From CAZYXZ01 sp964651395 (lineage in GTDB: Bacteria; Actinomycetota; Actinomycetes; BP-191): a DNA stretch of 64,000 bases. This document shows positions 40,887 to 49,259 of this stretch, in pieces. The stretch spans positions 1 to 64,000 of the forward strand of contig CAZYXZ010000003.1 of NCBI GenBank assembly GCA_964651395.1, given 5' to 3'. Position 1 is the first letter of the stretch; each line of letters starts with the position of its first letter. The translations under genes and the position numbers were made by a program. The notes beneath the pieces were generated by a model, which did no database searches, had not been told where the DNA came from, and worked only from the letters and a program-made list of their open reading frames with translations.

Positions 40887-41537
40887 ATGCCGAAGCTGCG
40901 CGTGCACAACCTGGCCATGTCTCTCGACGGGTACGTCGCCGGCCCGAACCAGACCGTGGACGAGCCGCTGGGGGTCGGTGGCGAGAGCCTGCACGAGTGG
41001 GTCTTTGCCACGCGCGCGTGGCGGCGGATGCAGGGCCAGGACGGCGGCGCGGGCGGCGTGGACAACGAGTTCATCGAGGCGGGTGACGTCGGGATCGGGG
41101 CCCACGTCATGGGCCGCAACATGTTCGGCCCGATCCGCGGGCCGTGGCCCGACGCCGAGTGGAAGGGCTGGTGGGGCGACAACCCGCCTTACCACCACGC
41201 AGTCTTCGTGCTGACGCATCACTCACGGCCGCCGCTCGAGATGGACGGTGGCACGACCTTCTACTTCGTCGACGAGGGGATCGAGGTCGCCCTCGAGCGC
41301 GCGTTCGAGGCGGCCGGTGGCGCGGACGTCCGGCTGGGCGGCGGCGCGGACACCGTGCGGCAGTACCTGCGCGCTGGCCTGATCGACGAGATGCACGTCG
41401 CGGTCGCGCCGATCCTGCTCGGCAGCGGTGAGCGGCTCTTCGAGAATCTTGGTGGCGCCCTCGACCGCTACGAGTGCGTCGAGTTCGTCACCTCGCCCTC
41501 GGTCGCCCATGCCCGCTTGGCCCGACGTCCTCGGTAG
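40887..41537 (+). CDS. dihydrofolate reductase-like (RibD C-terminal domain) protein
   Basis: The 216-residue protein has the RibD_C/DHFR-like pattern: MSLDGYVAGPNQ near the N-terminus, MGRNMFGPIRGPW, FVLTHHSRPPLEM, DVRLGGGADTVRQYL and the C-terminal EMHVAVAPILLGSGERLFE. Such stand-alone proteins bind NADPH and are often annotated as DHFR-family; true substrates are mostly unknown. It follows the secreted-protein gene by 30 bases. Confidence 0.88.
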   Translation: MPKLRVHNLAMSLDGYVAGPNQTVDEPLGVGGESLHEWVFATRAWRRMQGQDGGAGGVDNEFIEAGDVGIGAHVMGRNMFGPIRGPWPDAEWKGWWGDNPPYHHAVFVLTHHSRPPLEMDGGTTFYFVDEGIEVALERAFEAAGGADVRLGGGADTVRQYLRAGLIDEMHVAVAPILLGSGERLFENLGGALDRYECVEFVTSPSVAHARLARRPR

Positions 41538-41598
41538 TTGCTCCTACGGCGGTCGGCGGGATGGCCCGCCCGGGCTGGTCGCGTAGCCTCGCCCCGTG

Positions 41599-42615
41599 AT
41601 GCGCGACGCTCGGCTCATCTCTGTCGTCGTCCCGCTCCTCGACGAGGAGTCGGCGGTCGGCGAGCTGCACGCTCGGCTCTCGTCCGCGCTCGACGGGTTC
41701 CCCTACGAGATCGTGCTCGTGGACGACGGGTCGACGGACGGCACACCCAAGGCACTCGCGTCGCTCGCCGCCGACGACCCGCGGGTCAAGGTGCTGCATC
41801 TCAGCCGCAACTTCGGACACCAGGCAGCGCTGACGGCGGGCCTCGACGCCGCACGCGGCGACGCGGTCGTCATGATGGACGGCGACCTGCAGGACCCGCC
41901 GGAGCTGATCCCGGAGATGCTCGACAGCTGGCGCCAGGGCGCGGACGTCGTCTACGCGGTGCGAACCCACCGGTCGGGCGAGACCCGGTTCAAGGTCGCC
42001 ACGGCGCACCGGTTCTACCGGCTGATGTCGCGGCTCTCCGACGTACCCCTGGCCGAGGACGCCGGCGACTTCCGGCTGCTGGACCGCCGCGCGCTCGACT
42101 CGCTCCTCTCCATGCGCGAGAGCAGCCGCTACCTCCGCGGCATGACCTCGTGGATCGGCTACCCGCAGGCGGCTGTGTCCTACGAACGCGCAGAGCGGCA
42201 CACCGGGCACACCAAGTTCTCGTTCGCGCGGATGCTGCGCTTCGCACTCGACGCGATGGTCTCGTTCAGCCACGCACCGTTGCAGGTCGCCACCGTCGTC
42301 GGTTTCGTCGTCGCCGCACTCGCGTTCGCGAGCATCCCCGTGGCGGTCGGCATGCGCATCGCCGGGCAGTTCGTGCCAGGCATCACGACGGTGGTCATCG
42401 CCGTGCTCCTGCTGGGCGGGTTGCAGCTCATGGCGCTCGGCATCATCGGCGAGTACGTCGGGCGGATCTACGACGAGGTCAAGCGGCGTCCGCTCTACAT
42501 CGTCTCGGAGCGGCGCAACCTCGACGCCGACCTCACGCAGGGCGGCGCGCGATCACCTGCACGCGGTCGTGGAAGTCGGGCGACACGAGCCGGCGGTGGA
42601 CGCGCGCCAACCTGA
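41599..42615 (+). CDS. family 2 glycosyltransferase (polyprenyl-phosphate type)
   Basis: The 338-residue protein has a GT2 domain at 1-230 (ISVVVPLLDEESAVGE, VLVDDGSTDGTP, MMDGDLQDPPELIPEM, AGDFRLLDRRALD) and two C-terminal membrane helices (about 235-300). This DPMS/GtrB-like architecture moves a sugar from a nucleotide to polyprenyl phosphate at the membrane. The last about 27 codons overlap the convergent methyltransferase gene and are Arg/Gly-rich, so the real functional end is probably near IVSERRNLD. A GTG three bases upstream is an alternative start. Confidence 0.9.
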   Translation: MRDARLISVVVPLLDEESAVGELHARLSSALDGFPYEIVLVDDGSTDGTPKALASLAADDPRVKVLHLSRNFGHQAALTAGLDAARGDAVVMMDGDLQDPPELIPEMLDSWRQGADVVYAVRTHRSGETRFKVATAHRFYRLMSRLSDVPLAEDAGDFRLLDRRALDSLLSMRESSRYLRGMTSWIGYPQAAVSYERAERHTGHTKFSFARMLRFALDAMVSFSHAPLQVATVVGFVVAALAFASIPVAVGMRIAGQFVPGITTVVIAVLLLGGLQLMALGIIGEYVGRIYDEVKRRPLYIVSERRNLDADLTQGGARSPARGRGSRATRAGGGRAPT

Positions 42616-43426
42616 CCGCCCCGACCACCAGCCGGGAGATCACCCGCGAGTAGCCGCCGAGCCGACCCGCGTAGTACTCGACGGTGAAGACCTTCGGGTG
42701 CGAGCGCATGTCGACGACCTCGAAGCCGCGGTCCTGCAGGAGGCGTCGCAACGACGCGCGCGTGAAGTACTGGACGTGCATCGGCAGGACCGACCACCAG
42801 CGCCTGCGCAGGACGCGCGCGAGCCGGCTGCCGGCGTCGGGCACGGTGAGGAACACCACTCCGCCGGGCTCGAGCAGTCCGTGCACGCGCATCACCGCGT
42901 CCGCGGGATCGAGCAGGTGCTCGAGCACGTCGCAGAGCACCACCACGTCGTAGCCGCCCGTGGCGTCCTCGAGCCCGCCGCGCTCGACGGCGAGCCCGCG
43001 CTCCCGCGCACGGGTGACCGCCCACGCGGAGGGCTCGACCCCGGTGGCCGTCCAGCCGCGACGTCGCGCCGCGTCGACGAACGAGCCGGTCCAGCAGCCG
43101 ACATCGAGCAACGATCCCGGCGCACGTTGGGCCTCGATGCGCACCAGGGCGCGCAGGGCGGTCTCGACCTGCCCGCGCTCCTCGTCCAGCGACGCCTCGT
43201 CCACGGCGTCGGCGTAGGCCGCGGCGATGTCCGCGTCGCTGGGCCGTTCCGCCAGCGAGCCGTGACCGCAGCCGGTGCAGGTCACGACCGTGGCCAGACT
43301 CTCGCCGAATCGGTCCGCACTCGGCCGGAACGCCTCCGCGGCGACGCCGTTCTCGGTGCCGGCCTGGGGCACGTCGTACCGGACGGTGTGCGCCGACCCA
43401 CGGCAGACGGGACAGCTCCAGCTCAT
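42533..43426 (-). CDS. class I SAM-dependent methyltransferase with zinc-ribbon-like N-terminus
   Basis: The 297-residue protein begins with two Cys pairs (CPVC at 5-8 and CTGC at 50-53) that probably bind zinc. A methyltransferase domain follows: LLDVGCWTGSFVDAARRRG for SAM, VVLCDVLEHLLDP, and GVVFLTVPDAGS. The fold resembles C- or O-methyltransferases of sugar and polyketide pathways. It is coupled (ATGA) behind the FAD oxidoreductase gene and converges on the GT2 gene, suggesting work on a shared lipid-linked or glycan substrate. Confidence 0.85.
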   Translation of the reverse strand: MSWSCPVCRGSAHTVRYDVPQAGTENGVAAEAFRPSADRFGESLATVVTCTGCGHGSLAERPSDADIAAAYADAVDEASLDEERGQVETALRALVRIEAQRAPGSLLDVGCWTGSFVDAARRRGWTATGVEPSAWAVTRARERGLAVERGGLEDATGGYDVVVLCDVLEHLLDPADAVMRVHGLLEPGGVVFLTVPDAGSRLARVLRRRWWSVLPMHVQYFTRASLRRLLQDRGFEVVDMRSHPKVFTVEYYAGRLGGYSRVISRLVVGAVRLARVHRRLVSPDFHDRVQVIARRPA

Positions 43427-44706
43427 CGACGGCCGTCCTCCAGGATCGCGGCGGCGGCCGCCGCGCCGGTCCGAACGCCCTCGCTCATGCCGCGGTCCTG
43501 CGGGTAGATCTGGGCCGTCGTGCACACGTACAGGCCGTGGAGCTCCGCGCGCAGGGGCGGGATGCGGTGAAGGTGCCCCAGGCGCACGAGCGGTGCGGCG
43601 TACGGCGCCTGGAACCGGTGCACCGCCGTCACGCTCTCCCGGACGAAGCCCGGGTGATGCCGGGAGAGCGCCCCGAGCCACTCCTCCGCGGTCGTCTCGA
43701 GATCCGCCGACGCGATGGGCTCACCCGGGACGTAGTAGCGGCTGAGGTAGGTCACGCACGTGCCGTAGTCGGCGCGCGGCAGCAGGTTCGTGTGCTCGAT
43801 GATGCCGCCGAAAGGCACGTCGTCGTCGCACACGTTCGTCCAGTAGATGTCGGAGATCGGGCGGTCGTGCTCGAGCACCACGACGACGACGCCGAGGCCG
43901 GGCTGGTCCCAGCGCGCGTCGCGGTGTGTGAGGTCGACGAGACCGGAGAGCTGAGGCAACGGGCCGGTGTAGAGCACACGGTCGGCAGCGATGTCACCGC
44001 TCGTCGTGCGCACGCCCGTTACCGCCGCCTCGTCGTGCGTGATGCCCGCCGCGCGCGTCCGTGTCCGGACATCGACGCCGAGCTCGCCGAGCTCGAGTGC
44101 CAGGGCGTCGAAGAGCTGGCGGAAGCCGCCGCGCAGGTAGCCGAGACTCTCGCCGCCGCCCCCGCGGGCCCCGAGGCGCTGGGTGATGCGTCCCCACATC
44201 CACGCCGCCGGCACCTGGGCCGCGGCCGGACCGAACTTCGCGTTGAGCAGCGGCTGCCAGATCTCCCGCGAGGCGGCGGCGCCGGTCTTGCCGGCGAGCC
44301 AGTCGAGGGCGGGCACCGTGTCCAGCGACTGCCAGTCCTTCTCCCGCCCGAGCTGCAAGGCGCCCACACCGGCATGGACGCGCTGCCAGGGTCGCAACGG
44401 TCCGAAGCGCAACAGGTCTCGCGGACCGGTGAACGGCCAGAGCCGCCCGGCCCGGAGTACGCCGACCGTGCTGGGCAGCCAGGAGAGCTCGAGTCCCATC
44501 TCGGCGATCAACGCGATCACGTCGCGCTCGTGGGGGAAGACGTGGTGGTAGAAGCACTCGAGCGGCGTCCCCCCGATCGAGAACGAGACGACGAGGCCGC
44601 CGAGCTCGTCTCCGGCCTCGAGCAGCGTGACCTGCTCGCCGCCCTGGGCTAGGCGCAGAGCTGCGGTGGCGCCGGCGATGCCTCCGCCGACGACGACGGT
44701 CGTCAT
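43423..44706 (-). CDS. NAD(P)/FAD-dependent oxidoreductase
   Basis: The 427-residue protein starts with a dinucleotide-binding motif VVVGGGIAGATAALRLAQGG and LLEAGDELGG, and ends with the FAD-contacting LYVCTTAQIYPQDRGMSEGV region. It belongs to the amine oxidase/protoporphyrinogen-oxidase-like group. Residues such as GGTPLECFYHHVFPHERDV resemble oxidoreductases found in polysaccharide clusters beside GT2 and methyltransferase genes. The substrate is unknown. It is transcribed ahead of, and coupled to, the methyltransferase. Confidence 0.82.
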   Translation of the reverse strand: MTTVVVGGGIAGATAALRLAQGGEQVTLLEAGDELGGLVVSFSIGGTPLECFYHHVFPHERDVIALIAEMGLELSWLPSTVGVLRAGRLWPFTGPRDLLRFGPLRPWQRVHAGVGALQLGREKDWQSLDTVPALDWLAGKTGAAASREIWQPLLNAKFGPAAAQVPAAWMWGRITQRLGARGGGGESLGYLRGGFRQLFDALALELGELGVDVRTRTRAAGITHDEAAVTGVRTTSGDIAADRVLYTGPLPQLSGLVDLTHRDARWDQPGLGVVVVVLEHDRPISDIYWTNVCDDDVPFGGIIEHTNLLPRADYGTCVTYLSRYYVPGEPIASADLETTAEEWLGALSRHHPGFVRESVTAVHRFQAPYAAPLVRLGHLHRIPPLRAELHGLYVCTTAQIYPQDRGMSEGVRTGAAAAAAILEDGRR

Positions 44707-44747
44707 GGGCAGGGACGCTAACCGGTCATCGGCGACGACCCGGTCAG

Positions 44748-45837
44748 TCAGCTGGTTTGGGCGGCCCTCATGCGCTCGACCATCTTGCCGATCAGCCCCG
44801 TCACCATCTCCTCGGAGCATCCGTCGCGCTGGGCGCAGAGCACCACGCCCAATGCATTGCCCACGCGGAAGATGCTGAAGTTGAACTGCGTGCGGACGGC
44901 CGCCTGTTCCTCGCGGCCATCGGCGGTGACCCGGAAGGCTTCGTCGCCCGCGACGAGCGGGACCTCCTCTGCGTTCTCGAGGTCTGAGTCGGCTGCGTTC
45001 TCGAGGCACGCCGCGAAGCCGGAACGAATGGTGCCGAAGACAGTCGCCATGCTGGTCGACGAGACAGCGGGGGCCAACGCTGCCGCCGACAAAGCGTTGC
45101 CCGCGTTCTCCGAATCCTCCGTTTCGCCGATGCGCATCGCCGGACCCACCGCCTCCGCGCCGATGTGCAGATGGCTCGTGGCGGCACGTCCGCAGGCGGC
45201 CTCGAAGAAGCGGAAGAAGCCGATGGAGCTACCCAGGTCCTTCTTCTCGTCCGGCGTCGGGCTGGGCGTGGAGTCGGGGTCCTGGTTCGTCTCCTCGGCG
45301 TCGTCGCCGTTGTCGAAGTAGAACTTGATGTCGTCGCTGGCCCGCCAGTCGCTCGGGTAGTCGGCCGGCGTCAGCACCATGCCGCGCACGGCCTCGGGAG
45401 AGATCGGCCGGGCTGGCTGCGTCGGCTGTGTCGGCTGTGTCGGCTGTGTCGGCTGCGCCGACGACGTCGCTCCGGGGCTCTGGCTGACCTGGGCTGGGTC
45501 GTCGTCACCGTCGCGCGTGACCAGGAAGATGACGACGAGCAGTGCCACGACCGCCGCAGCCGGCACGAGCCACGGCGGCCGGGATGGGGACGCAGTCATG
45601 GGAGCCGGTGTGGCCGGCGCCGAAGGCGGACCGGATGGCGGTCCCGAGGGCGGACCCGAGGGCGGACCCGAGGGCGGACCCGAGGGCGGACCCGAGGGCG
45701 GACCCGAGGNNNNNNNNNNNNNNNNNNNNNNNNNNNNNNNNNNNNNNNNNNNNNNNNNNNNNNNNNNNNNNNNNNNNNNNNNNNNNNNNNNNNNNNNNNN
45801 NNNNNNNNNGCGGACCTTCAATTCCTCCGGTGCTCAT
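44748..45837 (-). CDS. membrane protein with SGPP-repeat N-terminus (interrupted by assembly gap)
   Basis: The N-terminus MSTGGIEGP is at 45811-45837. After a 100-N gap the frame continues with SGPP repeats, one membrane segment (WLVPAAAVVALLVVIFLVTR), four to five QPT repeats, and an extracytoplasmic domain with Cys residues (EAACGRAATSH, AACLENAAD, VVLCAQRDGC). The span counts 1090 bases, so it is in frame only if the true gap is not 100. The layout (Pro-rich cytoplasmic part, TM, sensor-like domain) resembles the DUF6777 protein at 55400, but the C-terminal domains differ. The function is unknown. Confidence 0.65.
45421..45457 (-). repeat. 9-bp tandem repeat coding QPT
   Basis: About four copies of a 9-base unit (GTCGGCTGT on the plus strand) encode repeated Gln-Pro-Thr in the linker outside the membrane of the gap-interrupted protein. 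The copies are almost identical, so copy number may vary between strains. Confidence 0.8.
45622..45709 (-). repeat. 12-bp tandem repeat coding SGPP, ending at the gap
   Basis: A 12-base unit (GAGGGCGGACCC on the plus strand) is repeated about seven times, the copies next to the gap being identical. On the minus strand it codes Ser-Gly-Pro-Pro. Identical copies running into a gap suggest that the assembler failed to resolve a longer array. Confidence 0.9.
45710..45809. other. assembly gap (100 N)
   Basis: Exactly 100 unknown bases lie inside the SGPP repeat. A round 100 is the usual placeholder for unknown length, so neither the repeat number nor the reading frame across it can be trusted. 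Confidence 0.99.
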
Positions 45838-45846
45838 GCGCGGATG

Positions 45847-46455
45847 CTAGGGCCGGATGCCCGTCACCGACAGGTCCGGGCTTTCGAACAGCGCCTCGAG
45901 GCGACGGTCGGGAATGAGCCACATCAGGGCCACCACGACGTAGAGGGCGAGCGAGACCCAGCGGTTCACGAATGCGAACCCGATCCCCAGCGCGTAGCAG
46001 ACCGGAGAGATCTTTCCCTTGAGGTCCCTGCCCAGCGCTGACCGAAGCGCCGACTCCGGACCATGCAGGCCGAGGATCGTCACCTGGAGCACGTAGTACG
46101 CGATCGCCGAGAGCAGCAGCACGATCCCGTACGCCGCCGTCGGTGCCGTGGCGAAGTCGTTCTGGCCCATCCACCCGGTGACGAATGGCGTCAGCGACAG
46201 CCAGAACAGCAGGTGCAAGTTCGCCCACAGCACCTTGCCGTTCACGCGGTTCGTCGAGTGGAGCAGATGGTGGTGGTTGTTCCAGTAGATGCCGAGATAC
46301 ACGAAGCTCAGCGAGTAGGTGAGGAACGTAGGCACCAGTGGGCGGAGCGCTTCCCATTCCACCTCGTGCTCTGGGATGTGCAGCTCCAGGACCATGATCG
46401 TCATGATGATCGCGATGACCGCGTCGCTGAACGCCTCGAGCCGCGTTGTCGTCAT
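45847..46455 (-). CDS. TMEM175-family (DUF1211) membrane channel-like protein
   Basis: The 202-residue protein has the family signature FSDAVIAIIMTIMVLEL in the first helix (residues 9-25), followed by five more membrane segments. The middle motif IYWNNHHHLLHSTNRVNGKVLWANLHLLFWLSLTPF is also typical. Bacterial TMEM175 proteins form potassium-permeable tetramers; conductance here is inferred. Its stop lies nine bases before the start of the repeat-rich membrane protein, which is probably cotranscribed. It is divergent from the enolase-superfamily gene with 18 bases between starts. Confidence 0.9.
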   Translation of the reverse strand: MTTTRLEAFSDAVIAIIMTIMVLELHIPEHEVEWEALRPLVPTFLTYSLSFVYLGIYWNNHHHLLHSTNRVNGKVLWANLHLLFWLSLTPFVTGWMGQNDFATAPTAAYGIVLLLSAIAYYVLQVTILGLHGPESALRSALGRDLKGKISPVCYALGIGFAFVNRWVSLALYVVVALMWLIPDRRLEALFESPDLSVTGIRP

Positions 46456-46473
46456 GGGTCCATTCTTGCTGCC

Positions 46474-47583
46474 ATGAAGCTCAACCGCGTCGAGCTGCGG
46501 CGAGTCGCCATGCCGCTCGTGTCGCCGTTCCGGACGTCCTTCGGCACGCAGAGCGCGCGGGACGTCCTGTTGGTCCGCGTCGTCACGCCTGACGCCGAGG
46601 GCTGGGGCGAGTGCGTCGCCATGAACGAACCGCTCTACTCCGCGGAGTACATCGAGGGAGCGCAGTACGTCGTCCGCGAGTACCTGCTGCCGCGGTTGTT
46701 CGCGCTCGGGGACGTTCGCGCGCACGACGTCGCTCCGGCACTGGCGCCTGTCGCCGGTCACCGGATGGCGAAAGCCGCAGTCGAGATGGCGGTTCTCGAC
46801 GCCGAGCTGCGCGCGGCCGGGGAGTCGTTCGGTCACCGGCTCGGAGCGGTGCGCACCGCGGTCGATGCGGGCGTCTCGGTCGGCATCATGGACACCATCC
46901 CGGAGCTGCTCGACACGGTCGCGGGTTACGTCGCGGAGGGCTACCGCCGGATCAAGCTCAAGATCGAGCCGGGGTGGGACATCGAGCCGGTCCGCGCGGT
47001 CCGGGCGCTGATCGGTCCCGACGTGCCGCTCCAGGTCGATGCCAACACGGCGTACACGCTGGCCGACGCGCAGCACCTCGCGAGGCTCGATGAGTTCGAC
47101 CTGCTGCTCATCGAGCAGCCGTTGCCCGAGGAGGAGATTCGCGCGCACGCCGAGCTCGCGAAGCTCGTGCGGACGCCGATCTGCCTCGACGAGTCGATCG
47201 TCTCCGCACAGATCGCCATGGACGCGATCGTCATGGGCGCCTGCTCCATCGTGAACATCAAGCCCGGCCGGGTGGGTGGCTACCTCGAGGCGAAGCGCAT
47301 CCACGACGTGTGTGCCGCGCACGGCGTGCCGGTCTGGTGCGGCGGCATGCTCGAGTCCGGCCTGGGTCGCGCCGGCAACGTCGCGCTGGCCGCACTGCCG
47401 AACTTCACCTTGCCCGGTGACACGTCCGCGTCGTCGCGCTTCTTCCTCCGCGACCTGATCACCACGCCGTTCGTCCTCGACGACGGCCGGCTCGCCGTAC
47501 CGGTAGGTCCAGGTCTCGGTGTCGACGTCGACCACGACGCGCTCACCGACATGACCACCTCAGTGGAGACCATCAGTCCCTAG
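46474..47583 (+). CDS. OSBS/N-succinylamino acid racemase (enolase superfamily)
   Basis: The 369-residue protein has the enolase-superfamily catalytic set: Lys161/Lys163 in IKLKIEPG, metal ligands Asp189 (QVDANTAY), Glu214 (LIEQPLP) and Asp239 (CLDES), and Lys263 in NIKPGRVGG. Family members make o-succinylbenzoate for menaquinone (MenC) or racemise N-acylated amino acids; many do both. No men genes are near. A COG3375-like acyltransferase gene faces it with an 11-bp overlap, which in other genomes marks the N-succinylamino acid racemase role. I therefore favour NSAR with possible OSBS activity. Confidence 0.88.
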   Translation: MKLNRVELRRVAMPLVSPFRTSFGTQSARDVLLVRVVTPDAEGWGECVAMNEPLYSAEYIEGAQYVVREYLLPRLFALGDVRAHDVAPALAPVAGHRMAKAAVEMAVLDAELRAAGESFGHRLGAVRTAVDAGVSVGIMDTIPELLDTVAGYVAEGYRRIKLKIEPGWDIEPVRAVRALIGPDVPLQVDANTAYTLADAQHLARLDEFDLLLIEQPLPEEEIRAHAELAKLVRTPICLDESIVSAQIAMDAIVMGACSIVNIKPGRVGGYLEAKRIHDVCAAHGVPVWCGGMLESGLGRAGNVALAALPNFTLPGDTSASSRFFLRDLITTPFVLDDGRLAVPVGPGLGVDVDHDALTDMTTSVETISP

Positions 47584-48346
47584 CTGCGGGTTCCACCAGC
47601 AGCCAGCCATCCTTCGTCGCCGCCGTGACGCGGCCGCCGGCGGCAACCGCTGCGCCGAGCGTGCGCCGCACCGCATGTCGCCACTGCGTCGCTACGGCGG
47701 GCGCGGCGAGACGCTGATCGGTGATGTCGGCTGGCACCTGGACGAGGAACGCGCCGTCGGCACCTTCGGCCTGTTCGAGGGGCGCCTCGTCCCCGCCGAC
47801 GGCCAGCCGCACCTCCGCGTCCGGGTACGGCAGACCGCGCGCTCGCTGCGGCGCGGTCAAATCCCACACCACCTCGCAACGGTCGCTCTCCTCGCCGGCG
47901 TTGAGGGCGTCATCCATGGGGCCGTAGAAGTTCTCGTGATAGCCCACCACCGTCGCCCCGAGCTTGCTCAGGTTGAAGTACGCGTTGCGGCGCACCAACG
48001 GGTCGAAGGTCCAGGTGATCGTGCTGCCGCCGCGCTCGAGGACCCAGAGCCGCTGATGCTGCTTGAGCGCGAAGCCCACACCGGGGTGACCTGGGAGCGC
48101 CCCCGTGACATGTGAGTGCAAGGACGCGCGCCCCGGTACGGCCCAGAAGCCCATCGAGGCGCCGACCGGCGTGCCGTCGGCGAGCCGAGCGACGGTGACA
48201 TAGCAGTCGGCGTGGCTCATCGCCCTGAGGAGCTCGAAGGGGCTCTTGGATCTCGGGGAGGCCCAGATCGCATCGAAGACCCCCTCAGCCACCCGCGCGT
48301 CCTCGACGGACTCAACCGCGTGGATCGACACCGGCGTGGAGCTCAT
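47573..48346 (-). CDS. COG3375-type GNAT acyltransferase
   Basis: The 257-residue protein matches the COG3375 family: FELLRAMSHADCYVTVA, VGASMGFWAV, HSHVTGALPGHPGVGFALKQ for the CoA loop, TITWTFDPLVRRNAYFNLSKLGA and YHENFYGPMDDALNAGEESDR. In several bacteria, genes of this family lie next to N-succinylamino acid racemases and are thought to N-succinylate D-amino acids before racemisation. It converges on the racemase gene. The ATG at 48346 and a GTG six bases upstream are both possible starts. Confidence 0.82.
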   Translation of the reverse strand: MSSTPVSIHAVESVEDARVAEGVFDAIWASPRSKSPFELLRAMSHADCYVTVARLADGTPVGASMGFWAVPGRASLHSHVTGALPGHPGVGFALKQHQRLWVLERGGSTITWTFDPLVRRNAYFNLSKLGATVVGYHENFYGPMDDALNAGEESDRCEVVWDLTAPQRARGLPYPDAEVRLAVGGDEAPLEQAEGADGAFLVQVPADITDQRLAAPAVATQWRHAVRRTLGAAVAAGGRVTAATKDGWLLVEPAARD

Positions 48347-48478
48347 GCGCACATGGTTGACGATTCCGGGCCGACGCGCTCATCCGGCGCACGCACGACT
48401 CAGCAAGCGAGCGCGGTAGTGGCGGCGCAGACGGGGCAGTAGCCCTTCAGGAGTAGAGGACCACGGAGGACGGCCGAG

Positions 48479-48721
48479 TTGCGACGACGCAGGCAGCGCT
48501 ACCGCGCGGAGGGCACGCGCTCGCAGAGGCACATGGACTGGTGGTACGACGGCATCGCCAGCGCCGCGCAGGTCACGGTGTTCATCGGCCTGAGCCTGAC
48601 CGGAGCGGCATTCGTGGCAACCGACGACCCTCTACCGTGGCCACTCGGCGTACTCGGCGTTCTCATGTGCGCGGTCGGCGGCTACGTCGCCGTCGTCCGT
48701 TGGCGTGAGATCAAGCGGTAG
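48479..48721 (+). CDS. small two-TM membrane protein
   Basis: This 80-codon frame begins with a basic stretch and has two hydrophobic segments (AAQVTVFIGLSLTGAAFVA and GVLGVLMCAVGGYVAVV), ending in RWREIKR. The TTG at 48479 has GGAGGA about ten bases upstream; ATG 48533 with AGAGG close by is the alternative and would give a 62-residue protein. It lies 38 bases before the NfeD gene in the same direction. The family is not recognised. Confidence 0.5.
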   Translation: MRRRRQRYRAEGTRSQRHMDWWYDGIASAAQVTVFIGLSLTGAAFVATDDPLPWPLGVLGVLMCAVGGYVAVVRWREIKR

Positions 48722-48759
48722 CACGCACTTGCTACGCTTGCCGCCCCAAAGGGGGCCTG

Positions 48760-49224
48760 ATGGACCTGAACGACCCAGAGACCTGGCGATGGATCTGGCT
48801 CGCCGCCGCGGTGGTGTTCGCCGTCGGTGAGCTGGCCGTCGCCGGCTCCTTCTTCCTCGCACCGTTCGCCGTCGCGGCAGCCGTTGCGTGCGTCGCCGCC
48901 TTCGCCGGCGCGTCGATCGCGGTGAGCTGGGGCGCCTTCGTCGTCGTCGGTGTGGTCGCGACGGCGGTACTCCGCCCGCTCGCGCGCCGCCTCGATGCCT
49001 CTTCGCCGACCAACACGGCGGGCGTCAACCGCTGGGTCGGCCGCGAAGGCCTGGTGCTCGTCGACATTCCCGCCGGTGTCGCCGAGACCGGCAGCGTTCG
49101 CCTCGAGCGTGAGGAGTGGCGAGCGAGCAGCGACGGCGGCGCAGCGATCCCAGCCGGAGCGCGCGTCATGGTCGAGCGTGTCGACGGCACGCGGCTCGTC
49201 GTCCGAGAGATTTCCGCGGAGTAG
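48760..49224 (+). CDS. NfeD-like membrane protein
   Basis: The 154-residue protein has two or three N-terminal membrane segments (WIWLAAAVVFAVGELAVAGSFFLAPFAVAAAVACVAAF) and a C-terminal OB-fold domain (VGREGLVLVDIPAGVAETGSVRLEREEWRA, GARVMVERVDGTRLVV). This is the short NfeD form that partners SPFH proteins in membrane microdomains. The SPFH gene follows 35 bases downstream. Confidence 0.9.
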   Translation: MDLNDPETWRWIWLAAAVVFAVGELAVAGSFFLAPFAVAAAVACVAAFAGASIAVSWGAFVVVGVVATAVLRPLARRLDASSPTNTAGVNRWVGREGLVLVDIPAGVAETGSVRLEREEWRASSDGGAAIPAGARVMVERVDGTRLVVREISAE

Positions 49225-49259
49225 TTCCGAGACTCTTCACTGAAGGAGCGCTGAGTCAC

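Noticed and set aside
45622..45809. Repeat array considered as CRISPR or VNTR locus
   Set aside because: Units are 12 bases, contiguous and without spacers; they code SGPP inside a gene, so it is a coding tandem repeat.
46474..47583. Calling this gene menC outright
   Set aside because: No other menaquinone gene is nearby and the overlapping COG3375-type acyltransferase favours N-acylamino acid racemase.
48347..48478. Possible small gene between the acyltransferase and the small membrane protein
   Set aside because: No frame has both a start with a ribosome-binding site and a protein-like translation.
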